Assembly (NCBI GenBank): GCA_028277795.1
Contig: JANQFP010000089.1
Span: forward strand, 1 to 56,178
DNA from: Rhodospirillales bacterium
GTDB lineage: Bacteria; Pseudomonadota; Alphaproteobacteria; Rhodospirillales; JANQFP01
DNA length: 56,178 nt
Reading direction: 5' to 3'
The position numbers and the translations under genes are program-made. Shown here piece after piece: positions 9,174 to 15,297 of this stretch. Every line of letters starts with the position of its first letter. The first letter of the stretch is position 1. A model generated the notes under the pieces. It did no database searches. It worked only from the letters and a program-made list of their open reading frames with translations, and was not told the origin of the DNA.

Positions 9174-9273
9174 ATTGAACGCAGTGGACGCAGAGGGCGC
9201 AGACGAGGAGTCCCGCGCCGCTTCGCGGCGCATTTCCTTTCCTCCGCGTACCTCAGCGTCCTCGGCGTTCAAT
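9174..9273. repeat. Imperfect inverted repeat with about 9-bp internal periodicity
   Basis: The left arm (9174 to about 9212) begins ATTGAACGCAGTGGACGCAG and continues in roughly 9-base steps. The right arm (about 9236-9273), read in reverse complement, begins ATTGAACGCCGAGGACGCTG and continues with further GAGG/GCGG units. The two arms are about 35 bp each and inverted, with a middle of roughly 25 bp (itself partly palindromic, CCGCGCCGC/GCGGCGC). This looks like a family of intergenic repeats built from degenerate ACGCNGAGG units; its mechanism of spread is unknown. Confidence 0.6.
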
Positions 9274-9307
9274 TCTGCCCTGCCGCTGCCGCGAAATCGG
9301 TGACAGG

Positions 9308-9363
9308 AAATCGGGGACAGTATACCAATTTTGTCGCAGAAATTGGTATACTGTCCCCGATTT
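9308..9363. repeat. Perfect 24-bp inverted repeat (REP-like hairpin)
   Basis: Arms 9308-9331 and 9340-9363 are exact reverse complements around an 8-base loop (TGTCGCAG). The arm contains GGGGACAGTATACC. AT-rich ends and a run of T at 9361-9364 mean it could end transcription of the convergent genes on either strand. Motifs of this type are often seen as REP elements associated with REP-linked (IS200-like) transposases; that association is recalled knowledge, and no transposase is in the window. Confidence 0.8.
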
Positions 9364-9442
9364 TCCTCGTCTGCCGTGACCGGATGGATCGCCGCCACGC
9401 CGGGCCGGTTCGCCAATGAAGAACGATCGGTGACGGCGGCCC

Positions 9443-10324
9443 CTACAGGCCCAGCGCGCGCAGGTCCAGCCGTCCGTCGCCCACCGGCGGGCACCAGAAG
9501 TAGCCGCCGGAGATGGGCCGCGAGAAGCGGAACAGGCCGTCGGTGATGCCGTCGTCGGCGCCGGTCATGCGGCGGAGCTGCGCCTCGAAGGCGTCCAGCG
9601 AATGGCCGAAGGCGACGAACATCAACCCCTCGCCCGACTCGTCGGCCCACGGCATGGAGCGGCGGACCACGAACGCCTCGGGCTCGAAGCTCTCCTGGGC
9701 GGTGCGCTTGACGTGGGCCGACGGTGGCGCGTCGTCCAGCTCCTCGTTGTCGCTGAGCCGGCGGCCGATGATGTGATCCCGTTCCCCCTGGGGGAGCGAT
9801 TCGAAATGGTCCAGGTCGTGCTGCCATGTCTGCACGGCGACGAAGCTGGACCCGTCCAGGCCCGCGCCGCGGCCGGCGACCACGGCCGCCACGGCGGCGG
9901 CATCGCCGGTGGGGTTCTCGGTGCCGTCCTCGTAGCCGGACAGATCGAGCCCCCGGTCGTACTTGAAGCCGTCGGTCAGGCGGTCGAGCTCGAAGGCGTC
10001 CTCCAGGGCCTGCTCCACGGCCCGGCCGGCGTGCACCAGGTGCCCGCGGTCGGCGCCGCGCAGCCAGCACCACAGGTCGGTCTGGGTGGACGGGACCGCG
10101 CAGCCCGGTCCGGCCAGGGCGGGGAACGGGCGCAGGCCGTCGACGGCCCGGCGCAGGGCCCCGACCAGCGCCGGCCCCAGGCCGACCACGGCGCCCTCGT
10201 CCACACCGGCGTCCCGCAAGGCCGCGAGGGCGTGGGCAGGCTCGGAGTCGGGCAGCAGGCTGAACTCCATATGGCGGCTCAACGGGGGAACGTCGGCAAG
10301 GATACCGGGTTGCGATTGGGTCAT
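9443..10324 (-). CDS. Dyp-type peroxidase (B-type, YfeX-like)
   Basis: A 293-residue haem peroxidase. The family signature GxxDG is present as GYEDGTENP (residues 130-138, catalytic Asp near 133). A likely proximal haem ligand is His204 in the SAHVKRT segment, and the distal Arg falls within VVRRSMPW (about 219-226). ATG at 10324 was selected because GAGG lies 6 bases upstream; the long upstream extension to 10693 is non-coding in character. No Tat signal is present, so it is predicted cytoplasmic. The family oxidises dyes and porphyrinogens, and some members can be loaded into encapsulins. No encapsulin shell gene is adjacent. Confidence 0.9.
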   Translation of the reverse strand: MTQSQPGILADVPPLSRHMEFSLLPDSEPAHALAALRDAGVDEGAVVGLGPALVGALRRAVDGLRPFPALAGPGCAVPSTQTDLWCWLRGADRGHLVHAGRAVEQALEDAFELDRLTDGFKYDRGLDLSGYEDGTENPTGDAAAVAAVVAGRGAGLDGSSFVAVQTWQHDLDHFESLPQGERDHIIGRRLSDNEELDDAPPSAHVKRTAQESFEPEAFVVRRSMPWADESGEGLMFVAFGHSLDAFEAQLRRMTGADDGITDGLFRFSRPISGGYFWCPPVGDGRLDLRALGL

Positions 10325-10700
10325 GGTGGCCTCGGAACGAGCGGTCGCAAGGAGGGGTTTCTTCGGGACATAATGGGCACGGCCGTCGGCGGTCACGGGC
10401 CGGCACCCGACCATAGCCGAGGCGAACGGACGGGGAAACCGCGAACCGCGGCACCGGTGCCGCCCCTCTCGCCTGCGGCTGGCCGTCGGCGAGACTCGGG
10501 CGGCCGAATTCGACGCGCGGGCCCCAGCTCGCGCGTGGCGCGTATTTCGTGAGGGGTGTTTCAGGTGGTCGGAGGGAAGGAGCGGGCGTATCATGGCTCC
10601 CGATCCGTGGGTTCGGCTCCGGCAGATGCCCCGAATGCTGCACTGCGGTGGCGGAATCGGCCCTATGGTGCAATCGCAACACGCCGAGGCCAATTCTCAT
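10325..10700. other. Gene-free stretch upstream of the LH2 promoter
   Basis: This 376-bp stretch separates the divergent Dyp peroxidase and pucBA genes. No open frame with plausible composition or recognisable product was found on either strand. The right part becomes AT-richer toward 10695-10730, leading into the IHF-like site and the PpsR boxes. It may carry upstream activating sites for pucBA (for example RegA or AerR targets) that cannot be identified by eye. Confidence 0.4.
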
Positions 10701-10713
10701 TAAGGTCTTGATA
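10701..10713 (-). promoter_or_regulatory. IHF consensus site upstream of pucBA
   Basis: On the minus strand the 13-mer TATCAAGACCTTA matches the IHF consensus WATCAANNNNTTR at every fixed position. It lies 53 bp upstream of the first PpsR box and about 100 bp upstream of the predicted -35 element, a distance suited to DNA bending. IHF has been reported to influence puc expression in Rhodobacter. A single 13-base match can arise by chance in AT-richer DNA, so the call is moderate. Confidence 0.5.
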
Positions 10714-10765
10714 AATCTGATTTGAGGGGTGGGTTTACGGCTGGGGATTCGGGGCTTGGGCCGAG

Positions 10766-10809
10766 TGTCAAAATGAGCTGACACTTTTTGTCGTCACTCT
10801 TTCTTGACA
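10766..10809 (+). promoter_or_regulatory. PpsR/CrtJ double operator upstream of pucBA
   Basis: Box 1 at 10766-10783 is a perfect TGT-N12-ACA palindrome. Box 2 at 10792-10809 is CGT-N12-ACA. They are separated by 8 bp, the canonical spacing for cooperative binding of the aerobic photosynthesis repressor PpsR/CrtJ. Box 2 overlaps the predicted -35 hexamer TTGACA (10804-10809), so bound repressor would occlude RNA polymerase. The regulator gene itself is not in the window. Confidence 0.8.
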
Positions 10810-10832
10810 TTTACGACCGCATCGCTAAGAAT
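10804..10832 (+). promoter_or_regulatory. Predicted sigma-70 promoter of pucBA
   Basis: The -35 element is TTGACA (10804-10809, 6/6 match) and the -10 element is AAGAAT (10827-10832, 4/6 match), with a 17-bp spacer. Transcription would start near 10839, giving a leader of about 70 nt before pucB. Confidence 0.6.
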
Positions 10833-10844
10833 CCTAATGTTCCC

Positions 10845-10873
10845 TGCGGTCCTCTCCGCGACGGAGCAATCCG
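10845..10873 (+). ncRNA. Structured 5' leader element of pucBA (shared with pucC)
   Basis: The segment has TGCGGT, six loop bases, then a CTCCG-CGA-CGGAG hairpin and CAATCCG. It is almost identical to 12492-12520 upstream of pucC. Two pairings compete: GCGG with CCGC, and CTCCG with CGGAG. Both are preserved between the copies although loop bases differ. It could be an mRNA stability or translation control element; it matches no RNA family I can name. Confidence 0.5.
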
Positions 10874-10908
10874 GGGTGAGTCCTCGGTCGCAACTTAGGA
10901 GAAAGCAT

Positions 10909-11073
10909 ATGGCAACTGATTTGGACGATCCGGATCGGGTATGGCCAACCGGCCTAACGATCAAGGAATCGGAGGAACTGCACAAGCACGTCATTGACGG
11001 GACGCGTGTGTTCTTCGCGATCGCGATCTTCGCGCATCTGCTCGCATTCGCCTTTTCACCATGGGGCGGATAA
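10909..11073 (+). CDS. pucB: Light-harvesting complex 2 (B800-850) beta subunit
   Basis: A 54-residue antenna apoprotein with a single membrane helix. The diagnostic segment [13 protein letters not shown] precedes the helix, with conserved His25. The bacteriochlorophyll-binding His43 lies in [10 protein letters not shown], and the chain ends SPWGG. This pattern matches LH2 beta chains of the Rhodoblastus acidophilus type. In the membrane it pairs with PucA in rings that pass excitation energy to LH1 and the reaction centre. A ribosome binding site (TAGGAG, 10896-10901) precedes the ATG. Transcription is predicted to be controlled by the PpsR boxes and promoter at 10766-10832. Confidence 0.96.
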   Translation: MATDLDDPDRVWPTGLTIKESEELHKHVIDGTRVFFAIAIFAHLLAFAFSPWGG

Positions 11074-11084
11074 GGAGGTAAGTC

Positions 11085-11228
11085 ATGAATCAAGGCAGGA
11101 TCTGGTGCGTTGTTAACCCCTCGGTGGGGTTGCCGCTGTTCCTGGGGGCAGTTGCGTTGATTGCGCTCCTCGTGCATTACGCACTCATTGAGAAGACGAC
11201 TTGGATGGCCCAATACTGGGGCGGCTAG
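11085..11228 (+). CDS. pucA: Light-harvesting complex 2 (B800-850) alpha subunit
   Basis: A 47-residue antenna apoprotein. It begins [17 protein letters not shown], typical of LH2 alpha chains, where the N-terminal formyl-Met ligates B800. His31 is the B850 ligand. Tyr44-Trp45 in the tail are the residues that hydrogen-bond the B850 acetyl groups, predicting an 850-nm rather than an 820-nm form. The usual longer C-terminal tail is missing, so the chain is short. It follows pucB by 11 bp with a strong GGAGG site (11074-11078), and the order B then A is standard. Confidence 0.96.
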   Translation: MNQGRIWCVVNPSVGLPLFLGAVALIALLVHYALIEKTTWMAQYWGG

Positions 11229-11345
11229 TCAGAACACTCTGTCCCGGAGAAGACTGCTGACTAACGGGGGGGCGGGACCAACTGAACGCTCCCCCATTCC
11301 CTCTGTGGCCGGACGACAGCCACGGACCAACGTGGGAGCGTGAAC

Positions 11346-12062
11346 ATGACACTGATCGTTCGGGTATACGACTCCGAAAAGAAAGCTCGTGACGCGGCCA
11401 AGAAGCTCAAGGCCGACGGGTTCGGCGACGTTCTCGTCCTGGCGCCAAAGGCCGGCGGCGAAGGCGCGGCCAAGGCGGACTACGGCAGGGACGTCGCGGA
11501 TGCAGTCAGGGGCGGGCGTTTTCCGAGAGCCTCCAGCAGGATGGCGGCCGACAGTTTGCAAAAGGGTCGGGCGGTCCTGTGCGTCGACGCGCCCTACGGC
11601 GCCGGCAAGGCCGCGAACGAGATCGTGGAGAGCTTCGGCCCGATGGAAGTCAAAGAACAGGCGGAGCCGTTCGACTTCAATTCCGGGCTCACTTCCGATG
11701 CATTCAACGTGCCCTTGCTGCAGGACGGTTATACCCTGGCGAATTGGTTCGGTGGCTTGCTGAAGAGCTCGGATTACACCTTCTCGTCGTTCCTGAATCT
11801 GGCCCTCGTCACCGACGACCCGGCGCCCCTGTCATCGCGCCTTCGGTTGAGCGTGCTGTCGGACCCCAAGAAACCCTATACGGTCGGCGAACCGACCCTG
11901 TTGTCGGATCCCGCACCGTTGTCGACACGCTTCAGGTTCGACGTACTGTCCAAGCCGAAGAAGGATTGGACGCAAAGCTTCGGTCGGCCGCTGTTGATGA
12001 AAAACAACCCGACACCGCTGTCCGACCGCTTGGGCTGGTCCGTCCTGAGCAAGAATTCCTGA
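11346..12062 (+). CDS. LH2-linked protein with triplicated PLSxR repeats, function unknown
   Basis: A 238-residue protein that I do not recognise as a named family. The start is ATG at 11346, with GGGAG 8 bases upstream. Residues 1-100 (VRVYDSEKKARDAAKKLKAD, later KGRAVLCVDAPYGAGKAANE) resemble the small alpha/beta fold of YflT-like stress proteins, by weak similarity. The C-terminal half contains three tandem repeats: DPAPLSSRLRLSVLS (158-172), DPAPLSTRFRFDVLS (188-202) and NPTPLSDRLGWSVLS (221-235). A more decayed unit lies near 143-156 (DYTFSSFLNLALVT). There is no signal peptide or obvious transmembrane helix. It lies 117 bp after pucA on the same strand and before a strong terminator, so it is probably co-transcribed with pucBA. 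An antenna assembly or membrane-organising role is inference from position. Confidence 0.85.
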   Translation: MTLIVRVYDSEKKARDAAKKLKADGFGDVLVLAPKAGGEGAAKADYGRDVADAVRGGRFPRASSRMAADSLQKGRAVLCVDAPYGAGKAANEIVESFGPMEVKEQAEPFDFNSGLTSDAFNVPLLQDGYTLANWFGGLLKSSDYTFSSFLNLALVTDDPAPLSSRLRLSVLSDPKKPYTVGEPTLLSDPAPLSTRFRFDVLSKPKKDWTQSFGRPLLMKNNPTPLSDRLGWSVLSKNS

Positions 12063-12081
12063 ATCCTTCCGATTCCGAATC

Positions 12082-12111
12082 CAGCCGCGCCGTAAAGGCG
12101 CGGCTGTTTTT
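12082..12111 (+). terminator. Rho-independent terminator of the pucBA unit
   Basis: A perfect 9-bp stem AGCCGCGCC/GGCGCGGCT (12083-12091 and 12097-12105) with loop GTAAA is followed by GTTTTT. It lies 20 bp after the stop of the repeat protein, which supports a pucB-pucA-repeat-protein transcript ending here. Confidence 0.85.
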
Positions 12112-12129
12112 GTGCCTGGGCGCCAATTG

Positions 12130-12327
12130 GTGTCCGGCCCGAAATAGAGACACGTAAATCGATTGGCGACGACGATCGAGGCCAAACCGTTTCGTCACTC
12201 CCGCGCAGGCGAGAGTCCAGGTTTCCTAGGCTGTTTCTGGATTCCCGCCTGCGCGGGAATGACGGGCGGACGGGAGTCGGCCCGCCGTAACCGATCGACA
12301 TAGAGGTGTTCATTTCGAGTCGGACTC
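12130..12327. mobile_element. 198-bp MITE-like element, copy 1
   Basis: This stretch is colinear with a second 198-bp copy at 22393-22590. Both begin GTGTCCG, end CGGACTC, and have imperfect terminal inverted repeats of about 48 bp. Both carry a central REP-type palindrome (GTCACTCCCGCGCAGGCG, a spacer, then CGCCTGCGCGGGAATGAC). No open reading frame is inside. It separates the pucBA terminator from the pucC promoter. The architecture suggests a non-autonomous element mobilised in trans. Confidence 0.7.
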
Positions 12328-12412
12328 GTTTGCCGCCTTTCCGGCGCGCCACAACGGCGCTCCCCGAGTCGGTCGAAAGACGCGCCGGTATGAGGCGCCG
12401 GATGCCCCCTGC

Positions 12413-12455
12413 TGTCAGTTTTACCTGACGCTCATACTGTCAATCTTACTTGACA
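12413..12455 (+). promoter_or_regulatory. PpsR/CrtJ double operator upstream of pucC
   Basis: Box A at 12413-12430 is TGT-N12-ACG (one mismatch to TGT-N12-ACA). Box B at 12438-12455 is a perfect TGT-N12-ACA. They are 7 bp apart. Box B overlaps the predicted -35 hexamer, the same geometry as upstream of pucBA, so both antenna units should respond to the same repressor. Confidence 0.78.
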
Positions 12456-12477
12456 TCCGTTCGGGCGCTGATAGACT
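12450..12477 (+). promoter_or_regulatory. Predicted sigma-70 promoter of pucC
   Basis: The -35 element is TTGACA (12450-12455) and the -10 element is TAGACT (12472-12477, 4/6 match), with a 16-bp spacer. The leader before the pucC GTG would be about 170 nt. Confidence 0.55.
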
Positions 12478-12491
12478 TCGGCGGTGCTCCG

Positions 12492-12520
12492 TGCGGTTGT
12501 CTCCGCGACGGAGCAAGCCG
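12492..12520 (+). ncRNA. Structured 5' leader element of pucC (copy of the pucBA leader)
   Basis: TGCGGT, a six-base loop and CTCCGCGACGGAGCAA repeat the pucBA leader element at 10845-10873 almost base for base. The element starts 42 nt after the first base of the -35 hexamer here and 41 nt after it in pucBA. The stem bases are conserved while loop bases differ (TTGTCT against TCCTCT), which is suggestive of RNA-level selection, though recent duplication could also explain it. Confidence 0.5.
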
Positions 12521-12656
12521 AGTTGAAACCTGGGTAGCCGCCGTCATTGGGCGGCCCATCACAACGATCCTCCCTTGATCGGCTGCCGAGGGGGGGCGGG
12601 GCGGGACCGAAGATGCGCACCTTTGTCCGTCCGGCGATGTCAGGCTCGATGGAAAC

Positions 12657-14252
12657 GTGGGCCGCGTAACGCAGAGACTGATCAAGGGCTGGGTGTCGCT
12701 GGGCCCGCGCTTCTTGCCCTTCGCCGACGTCGCCACGCCGGACCTGCCGCTCAGGCGTTTGCTGCGCTTGTCCCTGTTCCAGATCTCCGTCGGCATGGTG
12801 CTGGTGCTGCTGGTCGGGACCCTCAACCGCGTCATGATCGTCGAGCTGGACGTCCCCGCGTCCCTGGTCGGCGTGATGATCGCCCTGCCCATCGTCTTCG
12901 CGCCGTTCCGCGCGTTGATCGGCTTCCGGTCCGATACCCACCGCTGCGAGCTGGGCTGGCGGCGGGTCCCGTTCATCTGGAAAGGCTCCCTGCTGCAGTT
13001 TGGCGGTTTCGCGGTCATGCCGTTCGCCATCCTGGTGCTCGCCGGGAAGGGGGAATCCGCTGCGCTCCCCGTTTGGATCGGCCAAGCCAGCGCCGCCATC
13101 GCCTTCCTGCTGGTGGGGGCGGGCGTGCACACCGTGCAGACCGTCGGCCTCGCCCTTGCAACGGACCTGACGCCGCCGGAATCCCATCCCAAGGTCGTCG
13201 GTCTGATGTACGTGATGCTGCTGGTCGGCATGATCGCCAGCGCCCTCATCTTCGGCGTCGCGTTGGCGGACTTCTCGCCGGGCCGGTTGGTGCAGGTGGT
13301 TCAGGGCGCCGCCGTCGCCACCCTGCTGCTGAACGGGATCGCCATGTGGAAGCAGGAGACGCGACGACCGCCAAGAGGGGCTGCGGCACCGGCCGCCGAC
13401 CCGACGTTCCGCGAATCCTGGGCAACCTTCTGTGCCGGTGAGTCCACGGTGCGCCGACTGGTGATCGTCGGCATCGGCACCATGGCCTTCGCCATGGCCG
13501 ACATCCTGCTCGAACCCTATGGCGGACAGATCCTCCATATGAGCGTCTCGGCGACCACCAAGCTCACGGCCTTGCTGGCACTCGGCGGCCTCATCGGGTT
13601 CGGCTATGCCTCCTACGTTCTCGGCCGCGGCGGCGATGCCTACCGCATGGCACAGACCGGCGCCATCATCGGTCTGCCGGCTTTCGTCTTCGTCATCATG
13701 GCGGCCCCCGCGAACCAGCCGATCCTGTTCCTGATCGGCAACTTCCTGATCGGCTATGGCGCCGCGCTGTTCAGCCACGGCACCCTGACCGCGACCATGA
13801 ACCGGGCGCCCAAGGACCAGGCCGGTCTGGCGCTCGGCTCATGGGGCGCCGTCCAGGCCACGGCCGCCGGTTGCGCCATGGCGCTCAGCGGGACCCTCCG
13901 CGATATCGCGAACGCCACCCTCGGGGCGGTGGAACAGCTTTGGGGCCTGGCCGCGAAGGCGAGCGGCTACATGACGGTCTACTCGCTGGAGATCGTCCTG
14001 CTCCTGGTGACCATCGTCGCCACCATCCCGCTGATCCAGCGCGCGTCGGCGGCCGCGCCGGTCGCCGCCCCCGCGCCCGACCGGGACGCCGGGCCGACCG
14101 AATCCCAACCCAAGCTCTCCGGCAGCCTGTCCACCTCGCAAGGTCACGCCAATGCCCCAGCTCACCATCCTCGAATACCCGGACCCCCGCCTTCATTTGC
14201 AGGCGAAGCCGGTGACCGCGTTCGACGCAAGCCTGGACCGGCTCATCGATGA
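12657..14252 (+). CDS. pucC: PucC-type light-harvesting assembly transporter (BCD/MFS family)
   Basis: A 531-residue polytopic membrane protein of the bacteriochlorophyll delivery branch of the major facilitator superfamily. Typical segments are FADVATPDLPLRRLLRLSLFQ, MIVELDVPASLVGVMI, PFRALIGFRSDTH, the LATDLTPPESHPKVVGLMYVMLLVG loop, and LLEPYGGQILHMSVSATT. PucC/LhaA proteins are required for assembly of LH2 or LH1, probably by supplying pigment to the nascent alpha/beta chains. The start is GTG at 12657 with a weak ribosome site. The C-terminal tail past about residue 470 is hydrophilic, and the frame runs 101 nt into the following def gene. This is unusual: members are typically about 460-480 residues, so the tail may reflect a lost stop or a recent frameshift. 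Confidence 0.92.
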   Translation: MGRVTQRLIKGWVSLGPRFLPFADVATPDLPLRRLLRLSLFQISVGMVLVLLVGTLNRVMIVELDVPASLVGVMIALPIVFAPFRALIGFRSDTHRCELGWRRVPFIWKGSLLQFGGFAVMPFAILVLAGKGESAALPVWIGQASAAIAFLLVGAGVHTVQTVGLALATDLTPPESHPKVVGLMYVMLLVGMIASALIFGVALADFSPGRLVQVVQGAAVATLLLNGIAMWKQETRRPPRGAAAPAADPTFRESWATFCAGESTVRRLVIVGIGTMAFAMADILLEPYGGQILHMSVSATTKLTALLALGGLIGFGYASYVLGRGGDAYRMAQTGAIIGLPAFVFVIMAAPANQPILFLIGNFLIGYGAALFSHGTLTATMNRAPKDQAGLALGSWGAVQATAAGCAMALSGTLRDIANATLGAVEQLWGLAAKASGYMTVYSLEIVLLLVTIVATIPLIQRASAAAPVAAPAPDRDAGPTESQPKLSGSLSTSQGHANAPAHHPRIPGPPPSFAGEAGDRVRRKPGPAHR

Positions 14253-14685
14253 CCTGATCGAGACCCTTCACGCGAAGAAGGCCATCGGGCTCAGCGCGCC
14301 CCAGGTGAACGACCAGCGCCAGGTGCTGGTGACGGACCTTTCGGACGACGGGTCGGCCCCGCAGGTTTACGTCAATCCGGAGATCCTCTCGAGCGCGAGG
14401 CCGGGAATCGTGGAGGAGAGCTGCCTTTCCGTACCCGGCGTCGTCGGCAACGTCGTGCGGGCCACCCGCGTGCGGGTCCGCGCCCGGGACCGCTCCGGCG
14501 AGACGTTCGAGCGCGATCTCGCCGGCATGGACGCGGTCTGCCTGCAGCACGAGATGGACCACTTCGAAGGCAAGCTCTTCGTCGATCGGCTGTCGCCCAT
14601 TCGGCGGTTTCTGTTCCGTGCCTCCGCCAAGGCCAAGGCGCGCAAGCGCGCCGTGGTGCCGGAAAGCTGCCCCGAGTCCGCCTGA
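14152..14685 (+). CDS. def: Peptide deformylase
   Basis: A 177-residue Fe/Zn metalloenzyme that removes the N-formyl group from nascent proteins. All three motifs are visible: IGLSAPQ (about 45-51), ESCLSVPG with metal ligand Cys91, and QHEMDHFEG with His133, catalytic Glu134 and His137. In motif 1 Ala is replaced by Ser, and in motif 2 EGCLS is ESCLS, a pattern seen in secondary deformylases. The gene is not beside fmt, the usual housekeeping location, but overlaps pucC. Because LH2 alpha chains keep their formyl-Met as a B800 ligand, the pairing with antenna genes is notable but unexplained. Confidence 0.92.
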   Translation: MPQLTILEYPDPRLHLQAKPVTAFDASLDRLIDDLIETLHAKKAIGLSAPQVNDQRQVLVTDLSDDGSAPQVYVNPEILSSARPGIVEESCLSVPGVVGNVVRATRVRVRARDRSGETFERDLAGMDAVCLQHEMDHFEGKLFVDRLSPIRRFLFRASAKAKARKRAVVPESCPESA

Positions 14686-14995
14686 CCGGGCGGCCACGAT
14701 TCCTCGGGGCGCCGACGTACCGGCGCACGCGCAGCTCTCAGTCGATGCGCCTGCCGGTCCGATTGCCGGTGCGCAGCGGCTTTCCGTCGGCTCTAAGTGG
14801 CGGCGATGACTCGGGCCGGCATCGCGCATCCGTAAGCTTGCAGAGCGTCGGGCCCCATGGCCGGACCGAACGATCTCCCGGACCGTCCAACGGGAAAAAC
14901 CATCCGAAAATCAAGGGGATTCGACTCCCCATTCTTGAATGCGCGGCCCGCATCGGCTAGGGTTCTGAGACCTGGGGAAACGGGAGTTTGAAGCC
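14686..14995. other. Gene-free stretch between def and the microprotein
   Basis: No plausible gene was found in these 310 bp. A short hairpin GGGGA/TCCCC with loop TTCGAC lies at about 14917-14932. It is followed by TTGAAT, which could be a weak -35 for the small reading frame at 14996. No T-run terminator for def is evident. Confidence 0.4.
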
Positions 14996-15079
14996 ATGTC
15001 ACAGCAGGAAAAGGGTGCACTGGCGGTTTCCGCCGTGTTCATCATCTTGTTCGTCCTTTTCGTCATCAACGCCATGTAG
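14996..15079 (+). CDS. 27-residue single-span membrane microprotein
   Basis: The reading frame encodes MSQQEKGALAVSAVFIILFV followed by LFVINAM and a TAG stop. It has a polar N-terminus of seven residues, one helix of about 18 hydrophobic residues and almost no C-terminal tail, implying an N-in single-pass topology. A CGGGAG ribosome site lies about 8-13 bases upstream. A GC-rich hairpin (CGGGGGC/GCCCCCG, 15094-15111) follows 14 bp after the stop. I do not recognise the family. Small one-helix polypeptides accompany light-harvesting and reaction-centre complexes in several purple bacteria, which makes the location suggestive, but no homology is claimed. Confidence 0.55.
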   Translation: MSQQEKGALAVSAVFIILFVLFVINAM

Positions 15080-15297
15080 TTTCGGCAGCGGTTCGGGGGC
15101 CGGCGCCCCCGGCCGCCGCCTTTCGGCCTGCCACGCCGTCGTGGCATCGCCCAGCCGATTCGGCGAAAGCGCTGAGGATGAAGTCGATACCCGGCCGCAG
15201 AAGCTGGCGGCCGGGATTGACGTTGTTCTGGCCCGAGGGCCCGGGATCTCCCGAGCGGTCCCGGCTCAGTTCGGCCCTTTGACGGGCCGCGGCGGCT

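Larger units (their letters stand above)
9097..9442. other. Gene-free stretch with two repeat structures
   Basis: This 346-bp intergenic stretch lies between the convergent SOUL and Dyp peroxidase genes and holds no convincing coding region. It contains a short direct repeat (ATGAACGG twice near 9125-9136), the 9-base-periodic inverted array at 9174-9273, and the perfect 24-bp palindrome at 9308-9363, which are annotated separately. The convergent arrangement means a terminator is expected here, and the palindrome could serve as one. Confidence 0.6.

Noticed and set aside
10766-10783. FNR-type site (TTGAT-N4-ATCAA) near the puc promoter
   Set aside because: TTGATAAATCTGAT at about 10708-10721 lacks the second half-site; the dyad that is actually present is TGT-N12-ACA, which fits PpsR/CrtJ better.
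12194-12268. CRISPR-like repeat (CCCGCGCAGGCG units)
   Set aside because: There are only two inverted units inside a 198-bp element and no regularly spaced direct repeats or cas genes.
15094-15111. Rho-independent terminator after the microprotein
   Set aside because: The 7-bp GC hairpin is real, but no T-run follows, so it is mentioned only as a hairpin.
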